Assembly: GCA_037127315.1 (NCBI GenBank) | Contig: JBBBDQ010001122.1 | Coordinates: 6,923,001-6,987,000 of the forward strand | From: Ascarosepion bandense | Taxonomy: Eukaryota; Mollusca; Cephalopoda; Sepiida; Sepiidae | Reading direction: 5' to 3' | DNA length: 64,000 bases | Shown here: in pieces, positions 10,819 through 21,039 of the stretch | Position numbering within the stretch: the stretch's first letter is position 1 | How the letters are laid out: each line of letters starts with the position of its first letter | Notes under the pieces: model-generated | What the model saw: the letters and a program-made list of their open reading frames with translations, nothing else | What the model was told of the DNA's origin: nothing | Databases searched by the model: none | Program-made: the position numbers and the translations under genes

Positions 10819-11175
10819 ATGATTTTAATTGGAATATATAGACTAAACTATCGCTCGGTTCACACTCCACCCACATCTATTGAACAGGTGAAGAGGCTCA
10901 TCCCGTGTTTCCTGTTTAGGATGCGGTTTCAGGTTTTCTCTTTTCCAATCTTTTCACTCTTTTCTTTTTTTCTTTTTTTCTTTTTTGTCAATTGGAGTAG
11001 ATAGACTAAACTATCGCCCGGTTCACACTCCACCCACGTCTATTGAACAGGTGAAGAGGCTCAGCCCTTGTTCCCTGTTTAGGATGTGGTTTCCGGCTTT
11101 CTCTTTTCCATTCTTTTTACCATTGCGTAGCCCCCTGCGCATCAGTGGCGTTATCGCCTTGCTTGGGGTGATATG
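10819..11175 (+). pseudogene. Jockey/CR1-type LINE 3' end with a 162-bp internal duplication
   Basis: Two copies of a block starting GACTAAACTATCGC lie 162 bp apart (10841 and 11003), separated by a T-rich run. The second copy runs into CCCTGCGCATCAGTGGCG and CCTTGCTTGGGGTGATATGA. This is the conserved 3' terminus seen at the end of the minus-strand LINE at 18235-21035, and it stops at a (TA)n tract. Non-coding 3' UTR remnant. Confidence 0.6.

Positions 11176-11178
<3 letters not shown>

Positions 11179-11227
<49 letters not shown>
11179..11227. repeat. (TA)n microsatellite
   Basis: About 24 TA units directly following the LINE 3' terminus. Confidence 0.95.
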
Positions 11228-11231
<4 letters not shown>

Positions 11232-11237
11232 CATTTT

Positions 11238-11530
11238 TGACAGGATCCAGGAGAGAATCTGTAATGTAATCGCTCCCGACCTGGCAGCTCGACTCCAGCC
11301 ACTTTCTCATTTACAAATATTTTGCCATCTCTTATACCATTGACTTCCATACTTCTCTTACCCTTTCCCCAATATCCCCCGAATCTTGTTCGTTACACTT
11401 TTTCACTCCCTCAACTCTCTTCACATCAGTTTTCCCATCCTTCTCTTGCTCATTCTCTGACACTCTCTGTAACCGGTTCTTCTTTCTCTTCGCTCTCCTC
11501 CTATATAACCCTTCACTCTTCTTATATATA
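11238..11530 (+). pseudogene. Jockey/CR1-type LINE fragment, C-terminal end
   Basis: GAATCTGTAATGTAATCG followed by GGCAGCTCGACTCCAGCCAC matches the segment after the RT domain in the copies at 44541 and 50468. It continues into a pyrimidine-rich 3' region. Confidence 0.6.
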
Positions 11531-11531
11531 G

Positions 11532-11703
11532 AAGAACCCAATCTATCCTGCTATTTAGCCCATAGTAGGGGGAGAAGAGGTGGATTAATACCTTTCTCAA
11601 GGGTATTTGCGCGTAAGTGAATGCAAGGAATTCGACTGGAATTCGAGCTCGGATCACCGATTTCTCGTCCCGAGCCGATATTCACTGCACCTCAGCACAC
11701 ATC
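11532..11703 (-). mobile_element. Partial SINE, 5' half
   Basis: Covers the body block from CCCAATCTATCC to the tRNA-like head ending CAGCACACATCC. The 3' half and hairpin are absent. Confidence 0.75.
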
Positions 11704-11850
11704 CGTATTAATTGAATAATAGAAATAGATACAATTTTACAAAATAAAAAGAAAAATTTGATAATTTTTTATTACCAAAAACATTAATTAAATCTAAAGC
11801 TTATTTAGTTTTTTAGGATTTAAAAAAGTAACCACTCACTTTTTTCTCCT
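11704..11850 (-). repeat. AT-rich repeat, copy without the LTR-like insertion
   Basis: Inverted relative of 4615-4960. The stretch with the reverse of TGTTTTTGGTAATAAAAA is followed directly by the flank that at 4928 lies beyond the 203-bp insertion. It serves as an apparent pre-integration site. Confidence 0.6.
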
Positions 11851-12136
11851 TTTTTAATAATCTGTTGTGGGGTAGTTTTCGCACTGAAGGTTATAATCGT
11901 GCTAAGTCGGTTGCTAATCGACTTAACGTACCCAAAATGTTAAGAACTTGGTAATCTTCCACTGAAAGCTGACTCCTTAGTATTCGGCTAACTGCAGACT
12001 AATGTCAACTGCCTAGTAGTTCTACTGAACTCCAATAGAACTCCTATGAACTTCCTGTTAACTCGTATTAATATAGGAGGGAGAGTCCATTATCTGAGGA
12101 ATAGGTGTGTATACCCATAACATAATCATATCGCCC

Positions 12137-12260
12137 CAAGCAAGTCATTTTACTGCCGCTGTGTTGCAGGGGGTGACATACGAGGAAAGTTATGAGGAAG
12201 AGTGAGAGGTTATAGGGGTGTCAGAAAGTGGGTAAGAGAAGGATGACTATGGCCATAAAG
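12137..12260 (-). pseudogene. Jockey/CR1-type LINE 3' terminus
   Basis: Reverse-strand GGGGCGATATGA end with the conserved 'CTTGCTTGGGG' core, a decayed 'GCGCAATAGTGGC' stem and the preceding 3' UTR (GACTTTCTGACACC-type sequence). Confidence 0.55.
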
Positions 12261-12344
12261 TGAGGGATCATTTTATATATTGATTGTATTGTAGAAATGA
12301 TCTCCCACTTCATATCCACATCATAATATTATAGATTTTTTTTT

Positions 12345-12415
12345 ATAATCATATCGCCCTAAGCAATGCAGTTTACTGCCACTGTTTTGCGCATTAGTGG
12401 CTGTATAAAATCTAT
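12345..12415 (-). pseudogene. Jockey/CR1-type LINE 3' terminus, short
   Basis: About 70 bp only: CATATCGCCCTAAGCAATGC, then the hairpin stem CCACTGTTTTGCGCA, beside an A/T homopolymer that could be its tail. Confidence 0.5.
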
Positions 12416-12529
12416 ATAATCGACTTATTTTTATTGATCGAGTTGAAATGGTTATTTCTAAAGCGTAGCTTAAATGTGGCACAGGGCCTAAAGTATGGAG
12501 CGTCCATTAAGAATTCAATTCACTTTTTT

Positions 12530-12960
12530 ATTTGTCGTGTTTCTTCAAGACGTAGGCGATCATGGTCCTCCACATCTTCCTGTTCGTTGTGGATCTTTAT
12601 AAGGTTTACGATTTATTTCTCCCAAACCATGATCTACCATCGATTTGCTAAAGCCCATGCTTTCCTTTGTCCCTCCTTCACTCAATCTGACCTGTGAGTA
12701 TCAAGTTTGCCAACCCCTTCTTCCACATGACGCGTTCTAGAAATTTCAATGGCCTTTTAATGATGTTAAGTATAAGTTTCCTTTTTGACAGCATTTGCAC
12801 CCCCCCCCCAAAAAAAAAACCGTCGTTGCTCACATGTTCGGTCACTGATGTCATTAAAATCATATTTCTATTGCCTCTTTCTCGTCTTTAAGGAGATTGT
12901 CCAACGTTTACTGAAGGACAGATATCACGTAGCAGTTCAGTGAGATGTTCTTTATTTTTT
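12530..12960 (-). pseudogene. RTE-type LINE fragment, 3' end
   Basis: Minus-strand copy with 'LSKRKLILNIIKRPLKFLERVMWKKGLANLI' readable at 12694-12863 and the 3' UTR at 12540-12600. A C/A homopolymer run (12797-12820) interrupts the ORF. Confidence 0.7.
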
Positions 12961-13068
12961 AACTAGGTTTTTTGTCTCTCTATTCAGTCATAGTTAACCT
13001 AGCGAGATCACCTTGTTAACCATTACCTCACAAAATGCCCAAAATGGTTGTCTAAGATACGCTTAGAT

Positions 13069-13376
13069 GTGGACAGTCAGTTTAATGCCATACCTGATAC
13101 ACGGTTTTTGGCGATCATGTTTCGAAAGAGACACGACTGACTGGGCAGAAGATTATCCCGCAGTAGGTTGCCATTACTTTCTGCGGTTGACTGGTTGCCA
13201 GCCAAGGCTATAGAACCCAATCTGTCCTATTATTTAACACATAACTGGAGGGAAGAGACGGGTTAATACCTTTCCCATGGGTATTTGTGCGTAAGTGAAT
13301 GCAAGGAATTCAACTGGAATTCGAAACCGGCTCCCCTATTTGTCGTTCCGAGTAGATATCCACTGCACCATAATGT
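13069..13376 (-). mobile_element. tRNA-derived SINE, full-length copy
   Basis: Minus-strand copy with complete hairpin, body and head. Scattered substitutions. Confidence 0.85.
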
Positions 13377-13826
13377 ACAAGGCCGAAAATGTGAAGCAAC
13401 CCAGTAAGGACCAAACTCAGTACCCAGTCATAATTGATCTAGCGAGACAAGCTTACCATTCCACCACGACAAAAAGACCAAACTGATTATCTAAGCTACG
13501 CATAGATGTGGCACAAGGTGAAAGTATGGAGCTTAGTAGGATTAAACTAAACCAAAGAAGGCATGAAACTTACTAATTATCAAATCCAGAGAGTGGTCCT
13601 CAAAGTTTTGTCCGAGAGTGTATATAACAGTATATCAAAGAATAAAAAGTTGGCAATGTTTTAAATATTGATTTTCTGTCTTGACAGTTAATGTAAGTAT
13701 TCAAGACATTTCCAGACATTTCCAGACATTGCCTCTCAAAAGTCAAAATTGTTTTATTTCTGCGACATCATCCGATTGTCTATTTGTGGTCCTGGAATAA
13801 ATGGCATTTCCATTTTTTTGCTATCA

Positions 13827-13828
<2 letters not shown>

Positions 13829-13886
<58 letters not shown>

Positions 13887-13902
13887 CTATCTACAATTAG
13901 GT

Positions 13903-13950
<48 letters not shown>

Positions 13951-13959
13951 CAATTAGGT

Positions 13960-14003
<44 letters not shown>

Positions 14004-14012
14004 CAATTAGGT

Positions 14013-14060
<48 letters not shown>

Positions 14061-14069
14061 CAATTAGGT

Positions 14070-14121
<52 letters not shown>

Positions 14122-14130
14122 CAATTAGGT

Positions 14131-14178
<48 letters not shown>

Positions 14179-14187
14179 CAATTAGGT

Positions 14188-14238
<51 letters not shown>

Positions 14239-14247
14239 CAGCCTGTT

Positions 14248-14296
<49 letters not shown>
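13829..14296. repeat. TC/TCTA microsatellite with higher-order structure
   Basis: (TC)n changes to (TCTA)n at about 13868. The tract is then interrupted six times by the same 11-mer CAATTAGGTTC (starts at 13894, 13951, 14004, 14061, 14122, 14179). Spacings of 57, 53, 57, 61 and 57 differ by multiples of 4, so each higher-order unit is a tetranucleotide run plus a fixed interruption. Confidence 0.95.
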
Positions 14297-14367
14297 ACTC
14301 TTTTTATTCTTATTCTTTTTCTTATTATATACACCTAAGTCTCTTTCTTTCTTTCTTTCATTTTCAG

Positions 14368-14369
<2 letters not shown>

Positions 14370-14422
<53 letters not shown>
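14370..14422. repeat. (TA)n microsatellite
   Basis: About 26 TA units, ending at the left boundary of the Penelope-like fragment. Confidence 0.95.
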
Positions 14423-14424
<2 letters not shown>

Positions 14425-14426
<2 letters not shown>

Positions 14427-14660
14427 AAAAAAACGAAATCCATGAACAAAAAGTCAAATACTCGTAGGAAAGAAAAAACCCCAAGAAGGCCTTCTTACCC
14501 TGACGAACCGGAGGGTGAAACCTAGGTAGGTTTGTTGGCTCTTAGATTTATTCTGTCTTTGTTGCTCTACTATCGTATTGAGCGCTTTACTGTTAGGGTT
14601 TCGTCTTGGTTTTTTTTTCTTTCCTACGAGTATTTGACTTTTTGTTCATGGCTGCAGTCG
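14425..14660 (+). mobile_element. Penelope-like terminal region with inverted arms
   Basis: Perfect 38-bp inverted arms (14441-14478 and 14613-14650) enclose 134 bp that contain a hammerhead-like ribozyme. The segment GAAACCTAGGTAGG through GTATTGAGCGCTTT is homologous to 29468-29545 at the 5' end of the Penelope-like element (GAAACCTTGGTAGG ... GTATTGAGCGCTTT). Penelope-like elements are known to have pseudo-LTRs carrying hammerhead motifs, sometimes with an inverted flank. No RT is attached here. Confidence 0.65.
14488..14540 (+). ncRNA. Hammerhead ribozyme candidate
   Basis: Core CUGACGA at 14500-14506. Stem II ACC (507-509) pairs GGU (514-516) with loop GGAG. GAAA is at 517-520. Stem III is A-CCUAGG-U (520-527), and the cleavage triplet is GUA (526-528). 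Stem I pairs ACC (497-499) with GGU (529-531), then a symmetric 5/5 internal loop, then GCC (489-491) with GGC (537-539). All invariant core positions fit CUGANGA ... GAAA ... NUH. Predicted cleavage lies after 14528. Stem III is very short, as in known Penelope hammerheads that may work as dimers. Paired by hand; activity is inferred. Confidence 0.65.
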
Positions 14661-14675
14661 AGCCGCCAGATGAGT

Positions 14676-14816
14676 ACCTATCACATTACAGACTCTCCTT
14701 TGGAACCTGTCGAGAACACAGCACCTATCACATTACAGACTCTCCTTTGGAGCCTGTCGAGAACACAGCACCTATCACATTACAGACTCTCCTTTCGAGC
14801 CTGTCGAGAACACAAA
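14676..14816. repeat. Three 47-bp tandem units
   Basis: Units start ACCTATCACATTACAGACTC at 14676, 14723 and 14770, nearly identical. Unidentified; not coding in any convincing way. Confidence 0.9.
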
Positions 14817-14825
14817 TTTATATAT

Positions 14826-15096
14826 ATTACGATGGTTAAATTATCGGCATTTTGTATTTTTAATTTCGATCATGAGCGTTATTTGTTTTAGATTTTTCCA
14901 ACTGCACGGTATAATAGGGTCAGTTAAGTACTGTCTGGGGGAAAAAAGAGCAATATATAATACTAAAGATGAACTGAAAGCAAGGATTATGGCAGCATTC
15001 ACCAACATAATTAAGGAGACTGCCCAAAAGAGTTGCAGGAGATTCAGAAGTCGTGTGGAGGGCGTGGTTGAAGCCAATAGCGATTTTATTGAATAA
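14826..15096 (+). pseudogene. Tc1/mariner-superfamily element with internal deletion, transposase C-terminus
   Basis: Starts with the same GATGGTTAAATT end as the copies at 46660, 52598 and 56075, probably the terminal repeat. It then jumps to the transposase C-terminus 'NTKDELKARIMAAFTNI' and 'CRRFRSRVEGVVEANSDFIE' with stop TAA at 15094-15096. The DNA-binding and catalytic regions are deleted, so this is a short non-autonomous derivative. Confidence 0.75.
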
Positions 15097-15199
15097 ATTT
15101 ACTCTTTAGTATTTTAAGATATTTTTGAGTAGTTTTGGCAAATATATCTGTTAAAATGAGATGTCAGTGTTATTTTCATTTGTGCGTATTTCAGTCAAT

Positions 15200-15202
15200 A
15201 AC

Positions 15203-15247
<45 letters not shown>

Positions 15248-15258
15248 CCATTCTCTTC

Positions 15259-15320
<62 letters not shown>

Positions 15321-15337
15321 CCATTCTCTTCATTATC
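15200..15337. repeat. (TCTA)n arrays with repeated interruption
   Basis: Two TCTA tracts separated and followed by the same CCCATTCTCTTCAT interruption (about 15247 and 15320), echoing the higher-order pattern at 13.9 kb. Confidence 0.9.
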
Positions 15338-15344
15338 TATCTGC

Positions 15345-15500
15345 CGATTTTGGGCGACCTTAGCTTTCAGCATCATTTGTGTCTGTACGACCGCGTATAA
15401 AATCAGCATACCACCTCTTAACCGTTGTTTCCGACGGAGCAGAGTCTGAATAATACTTATCAAGCTTTGCTTGAACAGTATTTTTTCGATCAGAAAGCAA
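15345..15500 (-). pseudogene. Mariner transposase N-terminal fragment
   Basis: Minus-strand reading gives 'NTVQAKLDKYYSDSAPS' and 'TTVKRWYADFIRGRTDT', the helix-turn-helix region of mariner transposases, followed by 'NDAES-stop-GRP' where the family has E(R/S)SGRP. The rest is lost at the (TCTA)n boundary. Confidence 0.7.
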
Positions 15501-15714
15501 TGCTTTATCAACACACGAAATACAGATTTTCCTATTGCTTTGAAAATTTGCAACATTAGCTTCACTTAAGTAACTGTAATTTGTAAACTAATAATCTGAT
15601 TGGGTCCAAATTTTGTCACGTGCCACTTATAGGTTAATACTTCATAAAAATCAAATGGATTTTTTATTAGTGGCGTCATCTATATGTCAGGCCCGGGACT
15701 TATTGAGATATGTG

Positions 15715-15715
<1 letters not shown>

Positions 15716-15776
<61 letters not shown>

Positions 15777-15783
15777 CAGTCTG

Positions 15784-15823
<40 letters not shown>

Positions 15824-15825
15824 TC
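15716..15825. repeat. (TCTA)n microsatellite
   Basis: Two tracts around CTCAGTCTGTT. The same interruption type (CTCAGCCTGTTT) occurs at 14238. Confidence 0.95.
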
Positions 15826-16125
15826 CCATGGGCCAATGCATTTCTCTTTCGCTCTCTGTGTAATGAATATTTGTAAAGTTATATGTGCGTGCATATTTGG
15901 AAGGTGTTTGTTAGCCACTTTTCACATGGATCTTTATTGTCGGCACACGATTTTGACTTTGCTTTTCACATAAAAAATGGCTTAAGTCATAGGTAATTAC
16001 TTTTGTATTTGAAATTTAAAAACAGGTACGATGTCCAAAGACGTCAAAAATGTTTCTACGGCACACATACTAGAAATTTTTTCTTTACATGTGCCGAACA
16101 ATAATTACCTTTTTACTCATGTTGC

Positions 16126-16128
<3 letters not shown>

Positions 16129-16181
<53 letters not shown>
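16129..16181. repeat. (CA)n microsatellite
   Basis: About 26 CA units. Confidence 0.95.
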
Positions 16182-16182
<1 letters not shown>

Positions 16183-16682
16183 ATATAAACCTTCACACAT
16201 AGACACTGAGCAAAACTTCACACACGTCTGCATACACACCATATCTTTAAGCGTAACCTTTTTCTTGAGGGTCACAATTTGTTTTTAAGAACGTTTGCGA
16301 GTATTATTTGCGTTTGGAAAAAGGCAACACTTATCTATCAGCTGAACTCGAACCTTTCACCACCTAGCCCGCTTTCATTACACAACATTACTAATCATTA
16401 AACAAATCCTGCTTTTTTTTTTTTACTATCATTGAAGAATGGCGATGATCAAACGAAAGACCGGAGATAAAAATGCCCAGAGTAAATGAGAAACTTGCGC
16501 GTTCCTTTTCAAACGGGCATATGTTGGTTTAATATCAATATAATTGACGACAATATAATTGCCTACAATATAATTACCTACAATACAATTGCTTACAAAA
16601 CTTGATTTTTTAAAAAAATTTTGCAGCCTCCTCCTGTTTGAATTTCATTTATCTTTCTTCTGGTTTTTATTAATTTTTACAG

Positions 16683-16684
16683 TT

Positions 16685-16726
<42 letters not shown>
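16683..16726. repeat. (TTTC)n microsatellite
   Basis: About 11 tetranucleotide units inside a longer pyrimidine-rich stretch (16600-16850). Confidence 0.95.
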
Positions 16727-16727
<1 letters not shown>

Positions 16728-16849
16728 GCTTTTTTCCTTACTCTTTATTTTTCTTTCTTTTTTGTTTTCTTTTTTACGTATCTGTCCTACTCGCTTTCTT
16801 CATTTTTTTCTGTCTTTTTTTGTCATCTATTTTTATTTCGTTTTCTTCT

Positions 16850-18225
16850 TCTATGTGCCATTTCCCTTCAGGACGAAGGCGATCATGGCCTTCCACGTCT
16901 CCCATCTCTGGTGTCTCTTAAAACGCTTTATCCTGTTACCCTACCTAAACCCCGCTTTGCTATCCACCTGGTCAAGCCATTCAATATGTTATCCTATGCT
17001 TTAGCTCTGTCTCTTTTTCCTTCTATCTGACCTAAGTATCAGATTCTCCAAGCCTTCTTTCCTCATCACATGTCCCAAGATCTTCAGCTGTCTCTTCCTG
17101 ATGCTCAGTATTAATTTCCTTTTCGTTTTCATCCTTTCTAAAACCTTATCATTGCTCACATACTCGATCCATAATATCCGCACCATCCTTCTGTAGAAAC
17201 ACATTCCTGTTGCTTCAAGTTTTTCCTTCATCTCTGATGATATTGTCCAGCATTCACTGCCATATTGAAGAACAAACGTCACATAGCAATCCAGTACTCT
17301 CTTCTTTGTTTCTTGGGAAATTTTCCTGTCTCTTAATACTCTGCTTCTGGAATGCGTCCTTGGCTGTTACAATTCGCCTTCGGATGTCTGCACCGCACTT
17401 TCCGTCTTTTGCTAGAACACTTCTCAAGTACTTACATTTTTGTACTTGCTTGATTTTAGTATCCCCCAACCTGCACTTGGCATTTTGGGCTCCTCTGTTT
17501 GCTGATGACCTTACCTTCGGTTTTCTTGGAATTTATTTGTAGTCCTTTATTTTGACTTTCTTCATCTGCCTTTCTTAGGAGATTTTGTAGTTTTCTTTCC
17601 GTGTCAGCTGTCAGCACTGTATCATTTGCGTATCTTATGCTGTTCAGATTCTGACTGCCAATGACGAATCCTGGCATAACTTCTAGGGTTCTTAGAATAG
17701 TCTCGCAGTACAAGTTGAATAGATCCGGTGAAAAGGCACATCCTTGTCTTACGCCCCTTTCAATCTTTGTAAATCTACTGAATTCGTTTCCTGTCCGTAT
17801 GCAGGCGGTTTGCTGCCAGTAGAAGTTCTTGATTACTCTGATTTCTTTCCCAAATATGTCGAGGTTGTTGAGCATTTCTATTTATTCTTTGCGGCGTACT
17901 TTGTCGAACGCCTTGGCATAGTCAACAAAACACAAGTAAACTTTCTTTTTGGTTTGAATCGCCCTTTCTGATAGCACCCTAAGCATAAATATCGCATTCC
18001 GTGCTCCAGTGTCATTGACGAAAACGTGATGTTATTCTATTTCCGGTCTGATTCTGCTTCTCACTCTATTCATCAGGATTTGCACAATGAGTTTCGTTAT
18101 GTGACTCATCAAACTGATTGTTCGGTGGAGTTCGCATTCAATTGCACTTGGCTTCTTAGGCAGAGCTATGCAAATTGAAATTATGCAAATTGATTTACTT
18201 AGATTATCTAGTATTACACCATTAC
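16850..18225 (-). pseudogene. RTE-type LINE reverse transcriptase, core and C-terminus
   Basis: The main open piece is 17456-17875: 'FGKEIRVIKNFYWQQTACIRTG', 'KIERGVRQGCAFSPDLFNLY' and 'NSIRYANDTVLTADTERKL'. The catalytic YADD reads YAND: codon AAT (17624-17626, reverse) puts Asn at the first Asp. Upstream on the same strand (17880-18190) are remnants of 'KAIQTKKKVYLCFVDYAKAF' and the 'LPKKPSA' region. Downstream are 'QYGSECWTISSEMKEKLEATG' and 'LSIRKRQLKILGHVMRKEGL' (17001-17282). Several frameshifts. Confidence 0.85.
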
Positions 18226-18321
18226 TGTAGATTTAATTAATTAATTAATTTTTTATTATTTTTAATTTTTTTAATCATTTCACCCCAAGCAAGGCATTCC
18301 ATTGCCACTATTGCGCAGGGT

Positions 18322-18908
18322 TTACATAGGGGAAAGTGATTGGAAAGAGTGGTTAGATAAAGGAAATGTCAGAAGAAGGGTGATAGACGGGTAAGGATAG
18401 TGAGGATGGGGGTTTGATAGATGGGAAGGGTGTTTGAGAGAATGGATGCAAGTTAGGTGTCTAGTGACCTTACATTTAATCTCCTGGAGATTGCAGCTGT
18501 CGGGGAAGCAAGTATATGGAAGGGAATTCCACAGGCGGGAAATGCGAGGAAAGAAGCTGTTGGAGTAGAAATTGCGGTTACATCTTATCTGTTTCACAAT
18601 AAAAGGGTGGGACCTAGTAGCTAATCTATTATCTCGAGCAAATTCATACCTAGGGGGCACCAGTGATCTATGTTCATCGGAGCAGAAACTGTGAATATAT
18701 TTATAGTCGAGGCACAGGGAAGCCACGTCACGCCGGTGAGCGAGTGACTGCAGGCGGTCTGCCAAGTCGGTAAAACAGACGGGAAAAACTTCCGGGCCCT
18801 GCACAGAGAACCGACTTTCAAAGCAGCGGATTTAGCAATGGATTCGATATAATCATTCCATTTGAGATCCGCTGAGAGTGTGAGACCAAGGAGGCAAGCC
18901 TGTTCCAT
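18322..18908 (-). pseudogene. LINE C-terminal domain after RT
   Basis: Overlapping open frames give 'LLGLTLSADLKWNDYIESIAKSAALKVGSLCRARKFFPS' (18750-18900) and, after a frameshift with an internal deletion, 'RDVASLCLDYKYIHSFCSDEHRSLVPPRYE' to 'FYSNSFFPRISRLWNSLPYTCFPD' (18500-18720). The same pair of blocks is found at 44241-44900 and 50169-50830. Confidence 0.75.
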
Positions 18909-19702
18909 GCTAATAGGAAGTAGGATTGCCTATGATGGTTAATTGATAGCAGCTTCGTTTTGGAAGCATTAAAATTTACGAGCCATTTCTTGCCCCAGTT
19001 CACTACGGATTGGAGGTCCTTCTCAAGCTCGGCAGCGAGCTTCGCTTTGTCGGCCACACCAGATTTTTGATCGAGGCGAGAGTAAATGCCTACTTGGGAT
19101 CTTATGGCATCGGGGAGATCATTAATGTAGATCAGAAAGAGCGTAGGACCTAGGATAGAGCCTTGAGGGACACCCGCGTTCGTAAGGTAGTTTTGGGAGG
19201 TATGTCCGTTTAATACTATCTTCAATGTGCGGTTAGAGAGGAATGACTGGATTAGGTCTAACACATGTTCTGTTATACCATAGCCTCGCAGTTTGTGTAG
19301 GAGGCCAGCATGCCAGACTCTGTCGAACGCTTTGGAGATATCCAAGGCAACGGTTCGAGCTTCGCCATTCTTGTCGAGAACCTGGTATATATGCTTAGTG
19401 ATGGTCGTTAGCATATCAGCAGTAGACCTGGTGAAGCGGAAACCATACTATTTGTTCGAGAGGAGCCTGTGTGCTGTGAGATGCTGAATCACCTCGGCGT
19501 TGATAATGGCTTCGAACACTTTCCCAAAGATCAGAAGAAGGCTGATAGGGCGGTAATTTGCGAGGTCCGAGGGTTCTCCAGTGTTTTTAAATATAGGAAC
19601 TACAGAGGAAGACTTCCAACAGGCAGGAAAGCAGGAAGCAGATAGGCAGTAGTTGTAGAGCTTAGGGAGGACAGAAGAGTTTTCAGGAGCACATTTCTTC
19701 AA
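18818..19702 (-). pseudogene. LINE reverse transcriptase domain lacking the YADD box
   Basis: Motifs in order: 'CWKSSSVVPIFKNTGEPSDLANYRPISLL' (19448-19702), then in a new frame 'VALDISKAFDRVWH', 'GVPQGSILGPTLFLIYINDLP' and 'VNFNASKTKLLSI' (18818-19414). Between 'IYINDLPDAIRSQVGIY' and 'SRLDQKSGVADKAK' the expected A-D-D segment is missing. The text passes straight from Y to S at about 19081/19082, consistent with an in-frame deletion of about seven codons that removes both catalytic aspartates. Confidence 0.85.
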
Positions 19703-20120
19703 GACTATGATTGGGATTCCGTCTCATCCGCTCACCTTTTGAGATTATTTTAGTGACCAGCGAGGGTGTAATGTGGACGTCATTCAGTTGAGCCTCAGTT
19801 CTAGGTGGGAAGTCAGGTGTAGATACTCCAGACGAATCCAGTTTCGAGTTGGTGGAGAATCTGCGAGCAAAGCAGTATTGAGGTCTTACTCTTGTTGAGC
19901 ACGCATTTACAGAGTCGCCAGTAATCTTTGGCGCCGAACTTACAGGATGCTAAGCGTTGCTTTATTCTGGCAACAAACAACATCTTAGCTTTGTTAAGTA
20001 TCTTTTTACACTTATTACGAGCTGAGGCGAAAAGGCGCCTGTTTTGGTCCGACACGTGGCTTCGATAGAGCCGGAAAAATGATTCCGGTGGGCAATAGCG
20101 GCTGAGCAAGCGGGCGAGAA

Positions 20121-20990
20121 TCAGGGGGACGAGCAGGATTTAAGCTGAAATTTCCTGGCTGGGATGAAAGCATTGATGTCAGCCTTAACCCAAGAGAAGA
20201 CCTCGGATGCGCAGTCTTCGACGGGAAGACTAAAAACGTTGTTCCAAGGGTCGTCACAAAGGAAATCGCGGAACGAGTCCCAGTCTGCTCTTTGGTAGCA
20301 GTAGGATATTCTGCTGGTCTGAGTTTCTTGGGTTGAGTGGGGGTGGAATGGGATGTTGACGGAAATTACGGCGTAGTCAGAGTTTCCTAGAGGGCAGAAC
20401 TGCCTGGCGGTGCAAGAGTCTGGGATGGAAGTGAAACAGAGGTCTAGTAGTGAGTCCTTTCCATTTGGGTTACTGGAGAAACGCGTGGGGAAATCCACCA
20501 CTTGCGTAAGAGATTGGGTTATTGAAAAATTCATGGTGTGGACACCAGCAAGATCGGTGACAGAGTTTTCATGCCATTTAGTGTGATGGGCGTTAAAGTC
20601 ACCAAACACAAATATATGGGCAGAGGGATGAGAAGAAATGGCCTTATCGATATTGTTAGAGATGCTATTAAGGACCAAGCAGTTAGAGGAGGAGGGTGAG
20701 CGGTAGAGAAAGAAGAGATAGCTAACCGAGCTTAGAAGTGAGAGACGGAAGCACATGAAAGAATGATCCAGGGATTCAAGAGATGTCACCCTAGATAGAG
20801 GGAGGTGTTCGCTGACATAGACACCGAGCCCATGCATATGGACATTGGAGTCCTTCCTGAAGAGGCGAAGGTAACCAGAAACGTAAAACTCAGAAGAGGG
20901 GATGGAAGGATCAAGGTTAGTTTAACAGAGAGATAAGATATCAGATGAGTTAGTATGCAGTAAAAGTTAGTGCGGAGACCGCATATGTTT
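20121..20990 (-). pseudogene. LINE APE-type endonuclease domain
   Basis: The 238-codon frame (20121-20837) reads 'GLGVYVSEHLPLSRV', 'FFLYRSPSSSNC', 'FVFGDFNAHHTKWH' and 'GNSDYAVISVNI'. GDFNAH is the conserved motif of the exonuclease-endonuclease-phosphatase fold. The final SDH motif reads SDY (TAC at 20373-20375, reverse), losing the catalytic His. Upstream, 'LC-stop-TNLDPSI' carries TAA at 20922-20924 where the family has the metal-binding Glu of the ET motif. Two independent catalytic lesions. Confidence 0.8.
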
Positions 20991-21039
20991 GTGAAGAAAG
21001 ACGCAGACAGGTTTGGTCTTTTTCTGATGAGCTGGTTTA

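Larger units (their letters stand above)
18235..21035 (-). mobile_element. Jockey/CR1-type LINE inserted in the RTE element
   Basis: On the minus strand: an APE-type endonuclease (about 20990-20121), a connector (20109-19813), an RT (19702-18818), a C-terminal domain (18804-18450) and a 3' UTR. It ends in a hairpin-forming TGCGCAATAGTGGCA, CCTTGCTTGGGGTGAAATGA and an A/T-rich tail (18235-18285). The flanks (CTGTAGATTTAATTA at 18225 and TTATTTCCGTAATTTTCT at 21044) are contiguous in the uninterrupted homologue at 21800, proving insertion into the RTE copy. Fragments of this family recur at 10819, 11238, 12137, 12345, 43110, 44182 and in the duplicate. Confidence 0.8.
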
